64,000 bases of DNA, taken from contig NZ_LSYT01000011.1 in the NCBI RefSeq assembly GCF_001602525.1, positions 62,001 through 126,000 on the forward strand. The letters run 5' to 3'. Each line of letters opens with the position of its first letter. The first letter of the stretch is position 1. This document shows positions 18,356 to 26,984 of this stretch, one piece after another. The notes beneath the pieces were generated by a model. It was not told the DNA's origin, searched no databases, and saw only the letters and a list, made by a program, of their open reading frames with translations. This stretch comes from Flavobacterium chilense (GTDB taxonomy: Bacteria; Bacteroidota; Bacteroidia; Flavobacteriales; Flavobacteriaceae). The translations under genes were made by a program, and so were the position numbers.

Positions 18356-18943
18356 TTAACTTTTAGCTGCTTTTTTTAGTTGCTCTTTTTCTTCTTTCTC
18401 TTTTTGTTTCTTTTCTTTCTCCGCTTCTCTAACCTTTTTTTCTTCCTCTTGTTTTTTGGTCAGTTCTTCTTTTTCTGCTTTAGAGGTTTCTACTTGTTTT
18501 TTAAAGTCTTCTACTTTTTTAGAACTAGATTCCAGTTTTGTTCTTGACTTATTTAACTTTTCTTCAGACTTTGCTACTTTTTGTTCTGATCTTTGAATGT
18601 CTTTTTGTAAATCAGGATTATTATTGCTCTCAGGATTGTTTTTTAGACCAGCCAGTTCTTCTTGTTTTGTTTTAAGGTCAGCGCTTAATTTATTTGTTTT
18701 CTCTTCTAGTTTATTTCTGTTTTTTTCTTCTTTTGCTAATTTGTTTTCAGCACTCTGAATTTTATTTGTCTGAGACATCATGGCTCTCATTTGCCATTGC
18801 TGATTTGATATTGCGCGTTCACTTGCCCATTTTTGATTCTGGGCGTTCATTTGCTGATGCATGGCTCTGGCCTGGTTGTTGAACTGTGCCGAAGCAAAAA
18901 AGGGTAGCATTACTAATAACGCTACAATAAAACGTGTTCTCAT
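18356..18943 (-). CDS. Exported coiled-coil protein of unknown function
   Basis: This 195-residue protein has a clear signal peptide (about 1-19, ending FFASAQ), a Gln/Met/Asn-rich stretch, then a long Lys/Glu heptad-like region from about residue 60 to the end. It should be a periplasmic or outer-membrane-associated coiled coil. No catalytic motif is visible. Composition is extreme (Lys plus Glu dominate the C-terminal half). Confidence 0.7.
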   Translation of the reverse strand: MRTRFIVALLVMLPFFASAQFNNQARAMHQQMNAQNQKWASERAISNQQWQMRAMMSQTNKIQSAENKLAKEEKNRNKLEEKTNKLSADLKTKQEELAGLKNNPESNNNPDLQKDIQRSEQKVAKSEEKLNKSRTKLESSSKKVEDFKKQVETSKAEKEELTKKQEEEKKVREAEKEKKQKEKEEKEQLKKAAKS

Positions 18944-19037
18944 AATTTGGATTTAAGTTTGTTTTGGAGTTCAAATGTATATTATAATTTAAAAATTATT
19001 CAAAAATATCTGATTAATTTTTAAGTTTTATTATCGG

Positions 19038-19160
19038 TTGCGTGAGAGATAGGAGGAAGCTACCGAAGTAGCCCGGATAGCCCGACAGCATCCTGATAAG
19101 AGGGCGTATATGCGCATGGTAATTTTGCCCTCTTATCAGGATGGTGGCACGCCCAAATTT
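19038..19160. repeat. Structured intergenic element with three predicted stems
   Basis: A closing 5-bp stem (GCGTG 19040-19044 with CACGC 19148-19152) encloses two hairpins. The first has a 5-bp GCTAC/GTAGC stem and a CGAA loop (19059-19072). The second has a 17-bp perfect stem (19089-19105 with 19127-19143) and a 21-nt loop. The flanks GCCCGGATAGCCCGACAG and GGTGGCACGCCC resemble an intergenic sequence I recall from many Flavobacterium genomes. It could be a structured RNA or a REP/MITE-like repeat. It lies in the gap between the patatin gene's 3' end and the coiled-coil protein gene. Confidence 0.6.
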
Positions 19161-19186
19161 TAGATTGAAGAATCTGTTTAATATTG

Positions 19187-21505
19187 CTACGGATTAAACG
19201 ACAATCCTACGCTGAAAAATAACCTTACTTTGTCAATATTATTGATCCATGAAGTATCAAAATGGATAGGGCCTAAAATGGATTGATAGGAAATCGCTGC
19301 ACCTCCGGATAGTATCAGGCTGGTTTCGAAGTTATTGTCCCAATTTCCTTTTGGATGAAATGCATGATCTATATAATCGTTAAAAGAATCAAAACCAATA
19401 GTTGCAATCTTAAAGTGAGGGGTGAGATAAATTTTTCCTGTTATGTTTACTTGAGACGCAAGGGAAAGTCCCATATATTGCGTAACATTGAGTTCATCTT
19501 CATGCAGACCCGGAAATGAAAAACGATTACTGCCGGAGCTTGGTATAATACCACCAAGGAAATATTTTGCAGCATAACCAAATCCTGAAAATGGAATATC
19601 ATCTTGTTTAAGTTTGTCCTGAAAAATAAAATAAGAATCAAATCCCACGATTCCTGTAATTTTCTTTTTTATGGGTAATCTCTTTTCAAAACTTAAACCA
19701 AATTTCGTGTAACCATTTGTTGAGCCGGAAAAATGGGTGAAATTCGGATCGGTAAAAGAGGTGTTAAGATCCGTAAGGAATGATCGTGCTACATTTGATT
19801 TTATGATGGTTCCTCTTGTAGCAAAAAAAACTTTATCCATATCGTTATAAGAATAATGCAGGTTTAATTCGATATTGTTAAAGTTGTAGTTGTTTATGCT
19901 GACGGAGTTAGGGTTATATTCACGGTCATATTTTGGTTTTAGATTAGTATAACTATAGTGTAATCCGAAACCTATATAACTTTTCAGAGAATTTAAATTT
20001 CTGTTTACTTCATTGTTCAATTCAAAAGCATTATAAAGGATATTGTCTGACGCTTTGCCATTGATATAAATTTCCTGACGCAGGAAAGCTCCGTAAGCTT
20101 CAGATACCCACCACCATTCTCTGTGTTGTCCAAAATTTTTCTGATAGTTGATTCTTGCTTTGGGCTGTTCAGCAATATCTACAGTTAAAAGAAGACGTGA
20201 TGCAGCAGCAAGGATATTTCGGCCTGTATAATTAAAAATTATTCCAACGCCTCTGTAAGTGTCATAATGTACGGATGTATTTAGCTGATTTTTTGCACGT
20301 TCAAACCCGAACAATGTAATTCCTAACTTATCTCCGTCTTTGATGAAATAACTGTATGTAATTTGATCAAAAAGATTTGTACCCATTGCTCTGTTAACTC
20401 CGGCAATTAAATCTTTGGTGGTATATTTAACGTGGGTTTTTAGATTTGCTCTTCCGACAACCAATGGCATATTTTCGGGGCTTATTCTTTTATATACTAT
20501 GGTGTCTAGAACAAATTCATCTGGGACATCGGGCAATTTGTGAGTTCGCTGCTGAAATCCTTTTAGCTTTTCTGATAATGCTATTAGAGCTGGAAGATTT
20601 TGGTTTGTTGCGATTTTACCATCTTTGTAGATTTCATTACTAGATGCGAAATCTGCAGTAGAGAAACGCAGATTAGGCATATGATCGACTAATATTGTAC
20701 AAAGGTCACGATTTGCAGGATTTTTAATATTACTCGGAAACATGCTGGTCTGCATGAGTATCGTCATAAGATTATTCAGTTTATCGATGTGTTCCATTCC
20801 GCCACCAACATCACTGCCAATTATGATATCAGCACCCATTTGTTTGGCAACATCAGTAGGGAAGTTATTTAATACTCCTCCGTCTACTAAAACTGTTTTT
20901 TCGTAAGGCATGGGCTGAAAAATAGCGGGAAGGGACATACTGGCCCTCATAGCATAAGCTAAACTTCCTTTGCTCAAAATAACTTCCTTGCCTTGTGCCA
21001 GGTCTGTAGCCATAGCCCTGAATGGTATTGGCAGACTGTCAAAATCTTTAACGTTATATACAGGAAAGGTTAATTCAGAAAGGTATTCTCTTAGATTTTG
21101 ATCGTTTAAAAGAGAGCCAACGCTATTCAGTTTTCCGTCTTTAACCCCTATACCTACTAAATATCTTTGAAATTCTCTTTTTTCTTCGGCACTTACCGAT
21201 CGTAGTGATTGTCCTCCGCCCAAGAGTTTATCCCAATAAATATCTTTTGTGATTTTTTCTATGCTGTCACCGGAATATCCCATGGCATATAAACCTCCAA
21301 TGATACTTCCCATACTGTTTCCAACAATTAGGTCTGGAACAATATGCAATGAATCCAGTTTTTGCAAAAGAGGGATATGTGCAATTCCTTTTGCACCGCC
21401 ACCGCTTAACACTAACACGACTTTAGGCTTTTTTTCCTGCGAAAAAATAATGTGCGGAAGACACAATAGAAATAATATAAGGAATAAATAAGATGTTTTT
21501 TTCAA
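19187..21505 (-). CDS. Patatin-like phospholipase with outer-membrane beta-barrel
   Basis: This 772-residue protein has a signal peptide, then a patatin domain: oxyanion loop GGGAKG (35-40), nucleophile Ser64 in GNSMG, and the catalytic Asp in VDGGVLNN near residue 205. After about residue 340 comes a POTRA-like segment and a BamA/surface-antigen-type beta-barrel with many aromatic-ended strands, ending in a terminal strand with Phe. This is the PlpD-like (type Vd) architecture, in which a lipase domain is joined to a barrel. It is transcribed alone. Confidence 0.9.
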   Translation of the reverse strand: MKKTSYLFLILFLLCLPHIIFSQEKKPKVVLVLSGGGAKGIAHIPLLQKLDSLHIVPDLIVGNSMGSIIGGLYAMGYSGDSIEKITKDIYWDKLLGGGQSLRSVSAEEKREFQRYLVGIGVKDGKLNSVGSLLNDQNLREYLSELTFPVYNVKDFDSLPIPFRAMATDLAQGKEVILSKGSLAYAMRASMSLPAIFQPMPYEKTVLVDGGVLNNFPTDVAKQMGADIIIGSDVGGGMEHIDKLNNLMTILMQTSMFPSNIKNPANRDLCTILVDHMPNLRFSTADFASSNEIYKDGKIATNQNLPALIALSEKLKGFQQRTHKLPDVPDEFVLDTIVYKRISPENMPLVVGRANLKTHVKYTTKDLIAGVNRAMGTNLFDQITYSYFIKDGDKLGITLFGFERAKNQLNTSVHYDTYRGVGIIFNYTGRNILAAASRLLLTVDIAEQPKARINYQKNFGQHREWWWVSEAYGAFLRQEIYINGKASDNILYNAFELNNEVNRNLNSLKSYIGFGLHYSYTNLKPKYDREYNPNSVSINNYNFNNIELNLHYSYNDMDKVFFATRGTIIKSNVARSFLTDLNTSFTDPNFTHFSGSTNGYTKFGLSFEKRLPIKKKITGIVGFDSYFIFQDKLKQDDIPFSGFGYAAKYFLGGIIPSSGSNRFSFPGLHEDELNVTQYMGLSLASQVNITGKIYLTPHFKIATIGFDSFNDYIDHAFHPKGNWDNNFETSLILSGGAAISYQSILGPIHFDTSWINNIDKVRLFFSVGLSFNP

Positions 21506-21637
21506 GAGTACAGTTTTTATGTAGTTGAGAAATAGTAACTTATTCGGATTCTTAAAATTAAGGAGTTATTCTTAAAAAAGAATGTTTTTTGTAGAAATCT
21601 TTTTTGTCCAAGAATAAGTCTCTCACTTTTTAAAAAT

Positions 21638-21672
21638 AAAACCCGACAAGTTAAAAAAAACTGTCGGGTTTG
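21638..21672 (-). terminator. Terminator of 211-aa gene
   Basis: A 9-bp stem (AACCCGACA with TGTCGGGTT) has an A-rich loop and is followed on the minus strand by a T-rich tract. It is almost the same hairpin as the one after ahcY. Confidence 0.75.
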
Positions 21673-21700
21673 AAATATGAATTTAGATAATCTAATTTGT

Positions 21701-22336
21701 CTATTTAAAATTATAAGGATAGTTTATTTCTTTTAAATCTGATTCTAGTAATTCCCAATCTTCAATTTCATTAACGATTGAAAGTATCATTTCTTTTGTA
21801 AGAGTTTCTCCTCCGTAAATTTTCGTAACAGTTTCCAGAGGGATTCCCGTTTCTTTATATGATTCTTCGAAATATTCACTTGCCCAATTAATGTAGGTTT
21901 GTGGATTACTGTCAAAAATTTCCAGCATTTCTTCAGAATTATCATTGTAATCTTTTATGTTTCCTGTTTGCCACTCATTATTTTCATTAAGCCATAAACA
22001 GAATGTTGTTCCATATGATTTAACAGGTTCGCCAAATATAAATTCGGTGTAAATTTCAGGAAGATTTTTTGTGACTTCTTTTTTCTCATTGTTTTGATAT
22101 TCGTGTGCAAAACCGCTTATTACACATTTATTATCTACAAATAAAATGTTCATTAAGTCTCCTGAGCCATTTCTCATTTCGCAAAATTCTTCTCCTTCTC
22201 CCCATTTTGAGTTGTAAGAGTAATATCGATATTCCCATTCTTGGCAAATAATAGCATCTAAGACAGAAATAGCTTTACAGATTTGCTGTAGTTTATTCTT
22301 GTTTGGTAATGAGCTAAAATTTTTAGTTGAAATCAT
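21701..22336 (-). CDS. Hypothetical protein (211 aa)
   Basis: I do not recognise this 211-residue acidic protein. It has no signal peptide or membrane segment and is rich in Trp, Tyr, Asn and Glu. The pattern EWEYRYYSYNSKW followed by an aromatic, acidic alpha/beta domain resembles proteins often annotated as hypothetical or as immunity/SMI1-like. No toxin gene is nearby, so an immunity role is not supported here. It has its own terminator. Confidence 0.6.
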   Translation of the reverse strand: MISTKNFSSLPNKNKLQQICKAISVLDAIICQEWEYRYYSYNSKWGEGEEFCEMRNGSGDLMNILFVDNKCVISGFAHEYQNNEKKEVTKNLPEIYTEFIFGEPVKSYGTTFCLWLNENNEWQTGNIKDYNDNSEEMLEIFDSNPQTYINWASEYFEESYKETGIPLETVTKIYGGETLTKEMILSIVNEIEDWELLESDLKEINYPYNFK

Positions 22337-22402
22337 AATTATTTAATTAAAAAAACAGTCAAATATAGAGAATATTCTTTCAGGCTATAAAGAATTAAAA
22401 AT

Positions 22403-22436
22403 AAAACCCGACAAGTTTTAAAAACCTGTCGGGTTT
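22403..22436 (-). terminator. Terminator of ahcY
   Basis: A long stem built on AAACCCGACA/TGTCGGGTTT with an inner A/T extension is followed by a T-rich tract on the minus strand. It lies 50 bp past the ahcY stop. Confidence 0.75.
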
Positions 22437-22488
22437 GAATATGTAATCGAAGAAATCTAAAATCAGAAATCTTCCATCTAAAATAGAT

Positions 22489-23805
22489 TTAGTATCTGTA
22501 GTATTCTGGTTTGAACGGACCTTCAACCGGAACACCAATGTAAGCAGCCTGATCATCACGTAAAACTTCAAGTTCAACGCCTAATTTAGCTAAGTGTAAG
22601 GCAGCAACTTTTTCATCTAAATGTTTTGGTAACATATAAACGTCATTGTTGTAAGCAGCACTATTATTCCATAATTCGATTTGTGCCAAAGTTTGGTTAG
22701 TGAATGAGTTACTCATTACAAAACTTGGGTGACCTGTAGCACAACCAAGGTTTACTAAACGACCTTCAGCTAAGATGATGATATCTTTTCCAGCGATAGT
22801 ATATTTGTCAACCTGAGGTTTGATTTCGATTTTAGATGCACCGTGGTTTTTGTTTAACCAAGCCATATCAATTTCGTTATCAAAGTGACCAATGTTACAA
22901 ACAACAGTTTTATCTTTCATTTGCTCGAAGTGCTCTCCAAGAACGATATCTTTGTTTCCTGTAGTTGTAATGATGATATCAGCATTAGCAATTACAGTGT
23001 TTAATTTTTTAACTTCATAACCGTCCATTGCAGCTTGTAAAGCACAAATTGGATCGATTTCAGTAACTGTTACAATAGATCCTGCACCTCTAAAAGAAGC
23101 AGCAGTTCCTTTTCCAACATCACCATATCCGCAAACGATAACTCTTTTTCCAGCCAACATTAAGTCAGTTGCACGACGAACAGCATCTACAGCAGATTCT
23201 TTACAACCGTATTTGTTATCAAATTTAGATTTAGTAACAGAGTCATTAATGTTGATTGCAGGCATTGGTAAAGTTCCGGCTTTTACTCTTTCGTAAAGTC
23301 TGTGAACTCCAGTTGTAGTTTCCTCAGAAAGACCTTTAATTCCAGGAACCAATTCAGGAAAACGATCAATAACCATATTAGTTAAATCTCCACCATCATC
23401 CAAAATCATGTTCAATGGTTTTCTGTCTTCACCAAAGAATAAAGTTTGCTCAATACACCAGTCAAATGATTGCTCATCAAGACCTTTCCAGGCATAAACC
23501 TGAATTCCAGCAGCAGCAATAGCAGCAGCAGCCTGATCCTGAGTAGAGAAAATGTTACAAGAAGACCAAGTAACCTCTGCACCAAGAGCAATTAAAGTTT
23601 CGATCAAAACAGCAGTTTGAATCGTCATGTGTAAACATCCAGCAATACGAGCTCCTTTAAGTGGCTGCTCATCTTTGTATTCAGCGCGAAGTGCCATTAA
23701 ACCTGGCATTTCAGCTTCAGCTAGTTCAATTTCTTTTCTTCCCCAAGCCGCTAGAGAAATGTCTTTTACTTTGAAAGCCACATATGGCGTAGTTGTAGTA
23801 CTCAT
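22489..23805 (-). CDS. ahcY: Adenosylhomocysteinase
   Basis: This 438-residue enzyme reversibly hydrolyses S-adenosylhomocysteine to adenosine and homocysteine with bound NAD, and so recycles the product of methyltransferases. Landmarks are GCLHMTIQTAVLIETL, the NAD-binding GYGDVGKGTA, NIGHFDNEIDM and the C-terminal KPEYYRY signature. It is full length. It is monocistronic, with its own terminator and a 306-bp upstream region shared with a divergent gene. Confidence 0.97.
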   Translation of the reverse strand: MSTTTTPYVAFKVKDISLAAWGRKEIELAEAEMPGLMALRAEYKDEQPLKGARIAGCLHMTIQTAVLIETLIALGAEVTWSSCNIFSTQDQAAAAIAAAGIQVYAWKGLDEQSFDWCIEQTLFFGEDRKPLNMILDDGGDLTNMVIDRFPELVPGIKGLSEETTTGVHRLYERVKAGTLPMPAININDSVTKSKFDNKYGCKESAVDAVRRATDLMLAGKRVIVCGYGDVGKGTAASFRGAGSIVTVTEIDPICALQAAMDGYEVKKLNTVIANADIIITTTGNKDIVLGEHFEQMKDKTVVCNIGHFDNEIDMAWLNKNHGASKIEIKPQVDKYTIAGKDIIILAEGRLVNLGCATGHPSFVMSNSFTNQTLAQIELWNNSAAYNNDVYMLPKHLDEKVAALHLAKLGVELEVLRDDQAAYIGVPVEGPFKPEYYRY

Positions 23806-24111
23806 TTATATTATATTTGTATAATTGTAAATTTTTTGCAAATTTACGGAATAGGTTTTTAATTTAGACTACTTTCTGTCAGATTTGTGAAATGTTTAAT
23901 TTCTTAATCTTTAGAACATTAGTTTATAAAACGATTTAAACCATATAAGTGATATAAGCTCATTTAAAAAAGGATTCTCTCGTAATACGCTTTGTTTTGA
24001 ATTGCTTAAATTTACGTAATACATTTTTTTGAACCAGGGGTTATATTTTCTTACTTTAACTTATATGGTTTAAAAACTCATAATTCTCAACTCATAATTT
24101 AAAATTAAAAA
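23806..24111. other. Intergenic region between divergent ahcY and PPTase genes
   Basis: This 306-bp stretch contains the inverted-repeat element listed at 23935-24074 and must also hold both divergent promoters. I see no riboswitch fold in it. The AT-rich segment just before 24112 has repeated ACTCATAATT units. Confidence 0.5.
23935..24074. repeat. Inverted-repeat element with TTTAAACCATATAAGT ends
   Basis: The 16-bp sequence TTTAAACCATATAAGT at 23935-23950 occurs as a perfect inverted copy at 24059-24074, bounding a 140-bp non-coding element. A degenerate copy is at 14073-14136. I recall elements with AACCATATAAG ends as common in Flavobacterium intergenic regions, which would fit a MITE-like repeat. 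Confidence 0.7.
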
Positions 24112-24762
24112 ATGCCTTTATTTCAGACCATACAATTCAACGAAACGACTAAAATCTTAATTTGGGAAATAACTGAATCTCTGGAGGAATTATTAAGCAA
24201 AGTAGTATTGAAAGAAAAAACACAGTTGAGACTAAACGGAATGAAATCTCAAATGCATCAGCGTGCTTTTTTGAGTGTTCGAATGTTAATTCAGGAAATG
24301 GGTTTTACAGATCACGACTTGCATTATGACGAATTTGGAAAGCCATATTTTAATTGTCACAATCACATCTCCATTACGCATTCGCATCATTTTGCAGCTA
24401 TAATAATCAGTCATGAAACTGTAGGAATCGATATGGAGTTACAACGTGAAAAAATCCTTAGAATCGCTGATAAATTTGTAGATACAGAATTCGATTACCT
24501 GAATCCTGATGGTTTTGAGGAATACATAAAAAAACTTACTGTGATCTGGGGAGCAAAAGAAGCGATCTTTAAAATCAGAAACGAAAAAGGAATCAGTTTT
24601 AAAGATCATATCAAAGTAGATACTTTTTCGTTAAACGAAAATCAAACCACAGCAAGTTTACATTTTGATAATCTGATTAAGGACTTTAATGTTTATTACG
24701 AGGAAATGAAATCTGACAATTCAGAACAAAACTTCACTCTGGTGTATGCTTTTGAAAAATAA
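24112..24762 (+). CDS. 4'-phosphopantetheinyl transferase superfamily protein
   Basis: This 216-residue Sfp-like enzyme would transfer phosphopantetheine from CoA to a carrier protein. Metal- and CoA-binding motifs are present: GIDMEL (about 105-110) and WGAKEAIFK (about 146-154). It has the length of the two-lobed Sfp type rather than AcpS. No carrier protein or biosynthetic cluster is adjacent, so the target may be the housekeeping acyl carrier protein. Confidence 0.88.
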   Translation: MPLFQTIQFNETTKILIWEITESLEELLSKVVLKEKTQLRLNGMKSQMHQRAFLSVRMLIQEMGFTDHDLHYDEFGKPYFNCHNHISITHSHHFAAIIISHETVGIDMELQREKILRIADKFVDTEFDYLNPDGFEEYIKKLTVIWGAKEAIFKIRNEKGISFKDHIKVDTFSLNENQTTASLHFDNLIKDFNVYYEEMKSDNSEQNFTLVYAFEK

Positions 24763-24763
24763 T

Positions 24764-25162
24764 TTACACTTCACTTTCTTTTTTGCGTTGTTCAAACATG
24801 CTCATAAACAAAAAAGTGCCCATTTTTCTGGCGCGTCGTTTTAGCGTTTCTACATTTTCACCTTCAAAATACTCTTCTAAAGTCTGAAACCAATAGTTAA
24901 GCCAGATTCCGAATTCGTTCGAAGTGATTTTACCCTCAAAGTGCTCGTCAACTTCATTATGAACCGCAAGCGGATTGCCTTTGTATTTTTTTACACCAAA
25001 TAAATTGGTTTCCCAAAAATCAGTCAGTTTTTCCAGATGTGCATCCCAATCGGTAATCATCTCATTAAAATAAAAGCCGATCTCTTCATCGGCTCTTATC
25101 TTAGCGTAGAACTGATGAACCAAAAAAGTAATATCAGCTCTGTTTTCTATTTGTTTTCTCAT
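24764..25162 (-). CDS. Truncated hemoglobin, group III-like
   Basis: This 132-residue protein is a truncated globin. The segments FWETNLFGVKKYKGNPLAVH and DEHFEGKI match group III globins, and the conserved Phe/Tyr/Trp haem-pocket residues are visible. Such globins bind O2 or NO and are linked to microaerobic or nitrosative conditions. Its start overlaps the end of the upstream membrane-protein gene by 4 bp (ATGA), so the two are translationally coupled. Confidence 0.87.
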   Translation of the reverse strand: MRKQIENRADITFLVHQFYAKIRADEEIGFYFNEMITDWDAHLEKLTDFWETNLFGVKKYKGNPLAVHNEVDEHFEGKITSNEFGIWLNYWFQTLEEYFEGENVETLKRRARKMGTFLFMSMFEQRKKESEV

Positions 25163-25446
25163 AGAATAAAACTATTTAAAAGGATAAAGAACACACTCAA
25201 AAGTGTGCTTACAATAATAAGGTTAAAAACCATTTTATGTTTCATTTGCGCCAATATAGAAGTGTTTGCAAAAACACATGCCAGAACAATAATAGCAAGC
25301 TGTATCATTTGAGGTATTGAAGTTCCGTTAGCCAAAACGTACATGGCTGCAGCACCACCTAAACAGCTTTGACCAATTACAGCCATTGCAGCAGAACCCA
25401 TATAGTTTTTATTGAAATTTTCGAATGTTGTTTGATATAGTGTCAT
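25159..25446 (-). CDS. Small membrane protein upstream of globin (95 aa)
   Basis: Three hydrophobic helices are visible (MGSAAMAVIGQSCLGG, IQLAIIVLACVF and FNLIIVSTLLSVFFIL), giving a small inner-membrane protein of unknown function. I start it at the ATG reading MTLYQTT, because the upstream ATG at 25482 would lie before the likely transcription start. It is the first gene of a two-gene operon with the truncated globin, so a role in oxygen or NO handling is possible but unproven. Confidence 0.7.
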   Translation of the reverse strand: MTLYQTTFENFNKNYMGSAAMAVIGQSCLGGAAAMYVLANGTSIPQMIQLAIIVLACVFANTSILAQMKHKMVFNLIIVSTLLSVFFILLNSFIL

Positions 25447-25467
25447 GATATTGAGATTTTTATACCA

Positions 25468-25516
25468 CAAAGGTACATGCACTTTATCGCTGCATTTTAT
25501 GATTTAAATCATAAAA
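25468..25516 (-). promoter_or_regulatory. Globin-operon promoter with FNR/Crp-type palindrome
   Basis: A 22-bp perfect palindrome (25495-25516) contains the core TGAT-TTAA-ATCA, the FNR half-site arrangement. Downstream on the minus strand is TACCTTTG (25475-25468), a match to the Bacteroidota -7 element TAnnTTTG. The predicted start site is near 25464, which puts the palindrome centre at about -41.5, the class II activator position. A clear -33 TTG is absent, as expected for an activator-dependent promoter. A Crp/Fnr gene lies just upstream. Confidence 0.7.
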
Positions 25517-25527
25517 CAGGAACTTTT

Positions 25528-26124
25528 TTATCTGTATACTTTTCTGTTTACAATCTTCAATTCGCCTTTTTTCTCCAAAGCTTTTATTGTTCTAATAACA
25601 GTTTCTACCCGTAAACCGGTTAAATCACCAATTTGCTGTCTGGTAAAATTGATTAAGTAACCATTTGAGTCTTTCTTAAAATTAAAGTATGCGATTCCGT
25701 GATCAATTAATTTTAAAACACGATGTTCCGGTTCATGTGTCGAAATTTCTGCTGCCATAACTGATTTATAATACAATCGCTGCGCTAAGTTTTCGATTAT
25801 CCTGATACTGATTTTTGGATTTTCTTCTAATAACTTCATAAAATCAGATTTAGGAAGCACAAGAATATCGCTGTCTTCAACAGCAATAGAATTAGCAGGA
25901 TATTTTTGGTTCAAAAATAATGGTGGTTCCCCAAAAGACTGATCTTTGTAGAAAATTCCCTGAATAAATTCCCGTCCGTCATCATTATAATTACTCATTT
26001 TTATTTCGCCCGAAATGATCTGGTGATAATGTGTTGGTAAATTCCCTTCCTCAAAAACAATTTCATTTTTGCTGAAAGATTTTTTTAGCGCACCATACTT
26101 TTCTAATAATTCAGTCGCAATCAT
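25528..26124 (-). CDS. Crp/Fnr family transcriptional regulator
   Basis: This 198-residue regulator has an N-terminal cyclic-nucleotide-binding-like barrel and a C-terminal winged helix (FTRQQIGDLTGLRVETVIRT). It contains no Cys, so it cannot carry an FNR-type iron-sulfur cluster. The ExxVxR pattern of the recognition helix is kept. The FNR-like palindrome listed at 25468-25516 lies between its stop and the globin operon, which makes the operon its likely target. Its signal is unknown; haem, NO or redox are options. Confidence 0.9.
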   Translation of the reverse strand: MIATELLEKYGALKKSFSKNEIVFEEGNLPTHYHQIISGEIKMSNYNDDGREFIQGIFYKDQSFGEPPLFLNQKYPANSIAVEDSDILVLPKSDFMKLLEENPKISIRIIENLAQRLYYKSVMAAEISTHEPEHRVLKLIDHGIAYFNFKKDSNGYLINFTRQQIGDLTGLRVETVIRTIKALEKKGELKIVNRKVYR

Positions 26125-26219
26125 AATTTATCTTCTTGGATTATTAACAGAGGAATTACAAATATAATTCATTCGAAATAGTTCTTCTACGTTAAAAACT
26201 TTTTACTTTTACAGCCATT

Positions 26220-26951
26220 ATGGAGCAAAGAATACTTACCACTATCCATCAACAAATTTTAGAGGCTAAGAAAAACGGACAAAAATTATTGGCCATACTT
26301 TTAGACCCGGATAAAATTGTTCTGGAAAACCTAGATCATTTATTACTCAAAATAAATCAATCTCCTGCAACACATATTTTTGTAGGTGGAAGTATTGTTC
26401 AAAATGATATTTTAGAAGATTTAATTGCTCAGCTAAAAGAAAAGACAAACCTGCCGGTTATAATATTTCCTGGTGATCCATCGCAAATTTCACCACAGGC
26501 TGATGCTATTTTATTTCTCTCTTTATTATCCGGTCGAAACCCGGATTATTTAATAGAATATCAGGTTCAGGCAGCTCCAATTTTAAAGAAAACAAATCTT
26601 GAAGTGATTTCTACCGGATATATTTTAATTGAAAGTGGTAATGAAACTGCCGTTGCACGTGTTAGTAAAACACAGCCGCTTAACAGAGAAAATTTTGATC
26701 TTGCTCTTGCAACAGCTCAGGCTGGTGAAATGCTGGGTAATAAATTGATTTATTTAGAAGCCGGAAGCGGAGCTAAAAAACCTGTGCCATTAGAAATGAT
26801 CTCGTTAATTGTTCAAAACATAGAAATTCCTGTAATTGTTGGAGGAGGAATTGTAGATTTGCACGGAATTAAAATGGCGCATAATGCTGGTGCTGATTTA
26901 GTAGTTATAGGAACTGCTTTTGAAAATGACAGCCATTTTTTTGATTCATAA
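26220..26951 (+). CDS. Geranylgeranylglyceryl phosphate synthase-like protein (GGGPS/PcrB family)
   Basis: This 243-residue TIM-barrel prenyltransferase joins a polyprenyl diphosphate to glycerol-1-phosphate. Motifs are LAILLDPDK near the N-terminus, FVGGSIVQND, the STGYILIESGN segment and the phosphate-binding IVGGGIVDLHG and VIGTAFEN. GGGPS homologues are found in Bacteroidota, where their physiological product is not settled. The gene starts a rightward run with pnuC. Confidence 0.88.
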   Translation: MEQRILTTIHQQILEAKKNGQKLLAILLDPDKIVLENLDHLLLKINQSPATHIFVGGSIVQNDILEDLIAQLKEKTNLPVIIFPGDPSQISPQADAILFLSLLSGRNPDYLIEYQVQAAPILKKTNLEVISTGYILIESGNETAVARVSKTQPLNRENFDLALATAQAGEMLGNKLIYLEAGSGAKKPVPLEMISLIVQNIEIPVIVGGGIVDLHGIKMAHNAGADLVVIGTAFENDSHFFDS

Positions 26952-26984
26952 AACAGATTTTAACAGCCCGCAAATACCATAAAC

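Noticed and set aside
21701..22336. Immunity protein of a toxin system
   Set aside because: The composition is suggestive, but there is no toxin, secretion tag or second immunity gene nearby.
25447..25482. Upstream ATG of the small membrane protein
   Set aside because: It lies upstream of the predicted transcription start and overlaps the -7 element.
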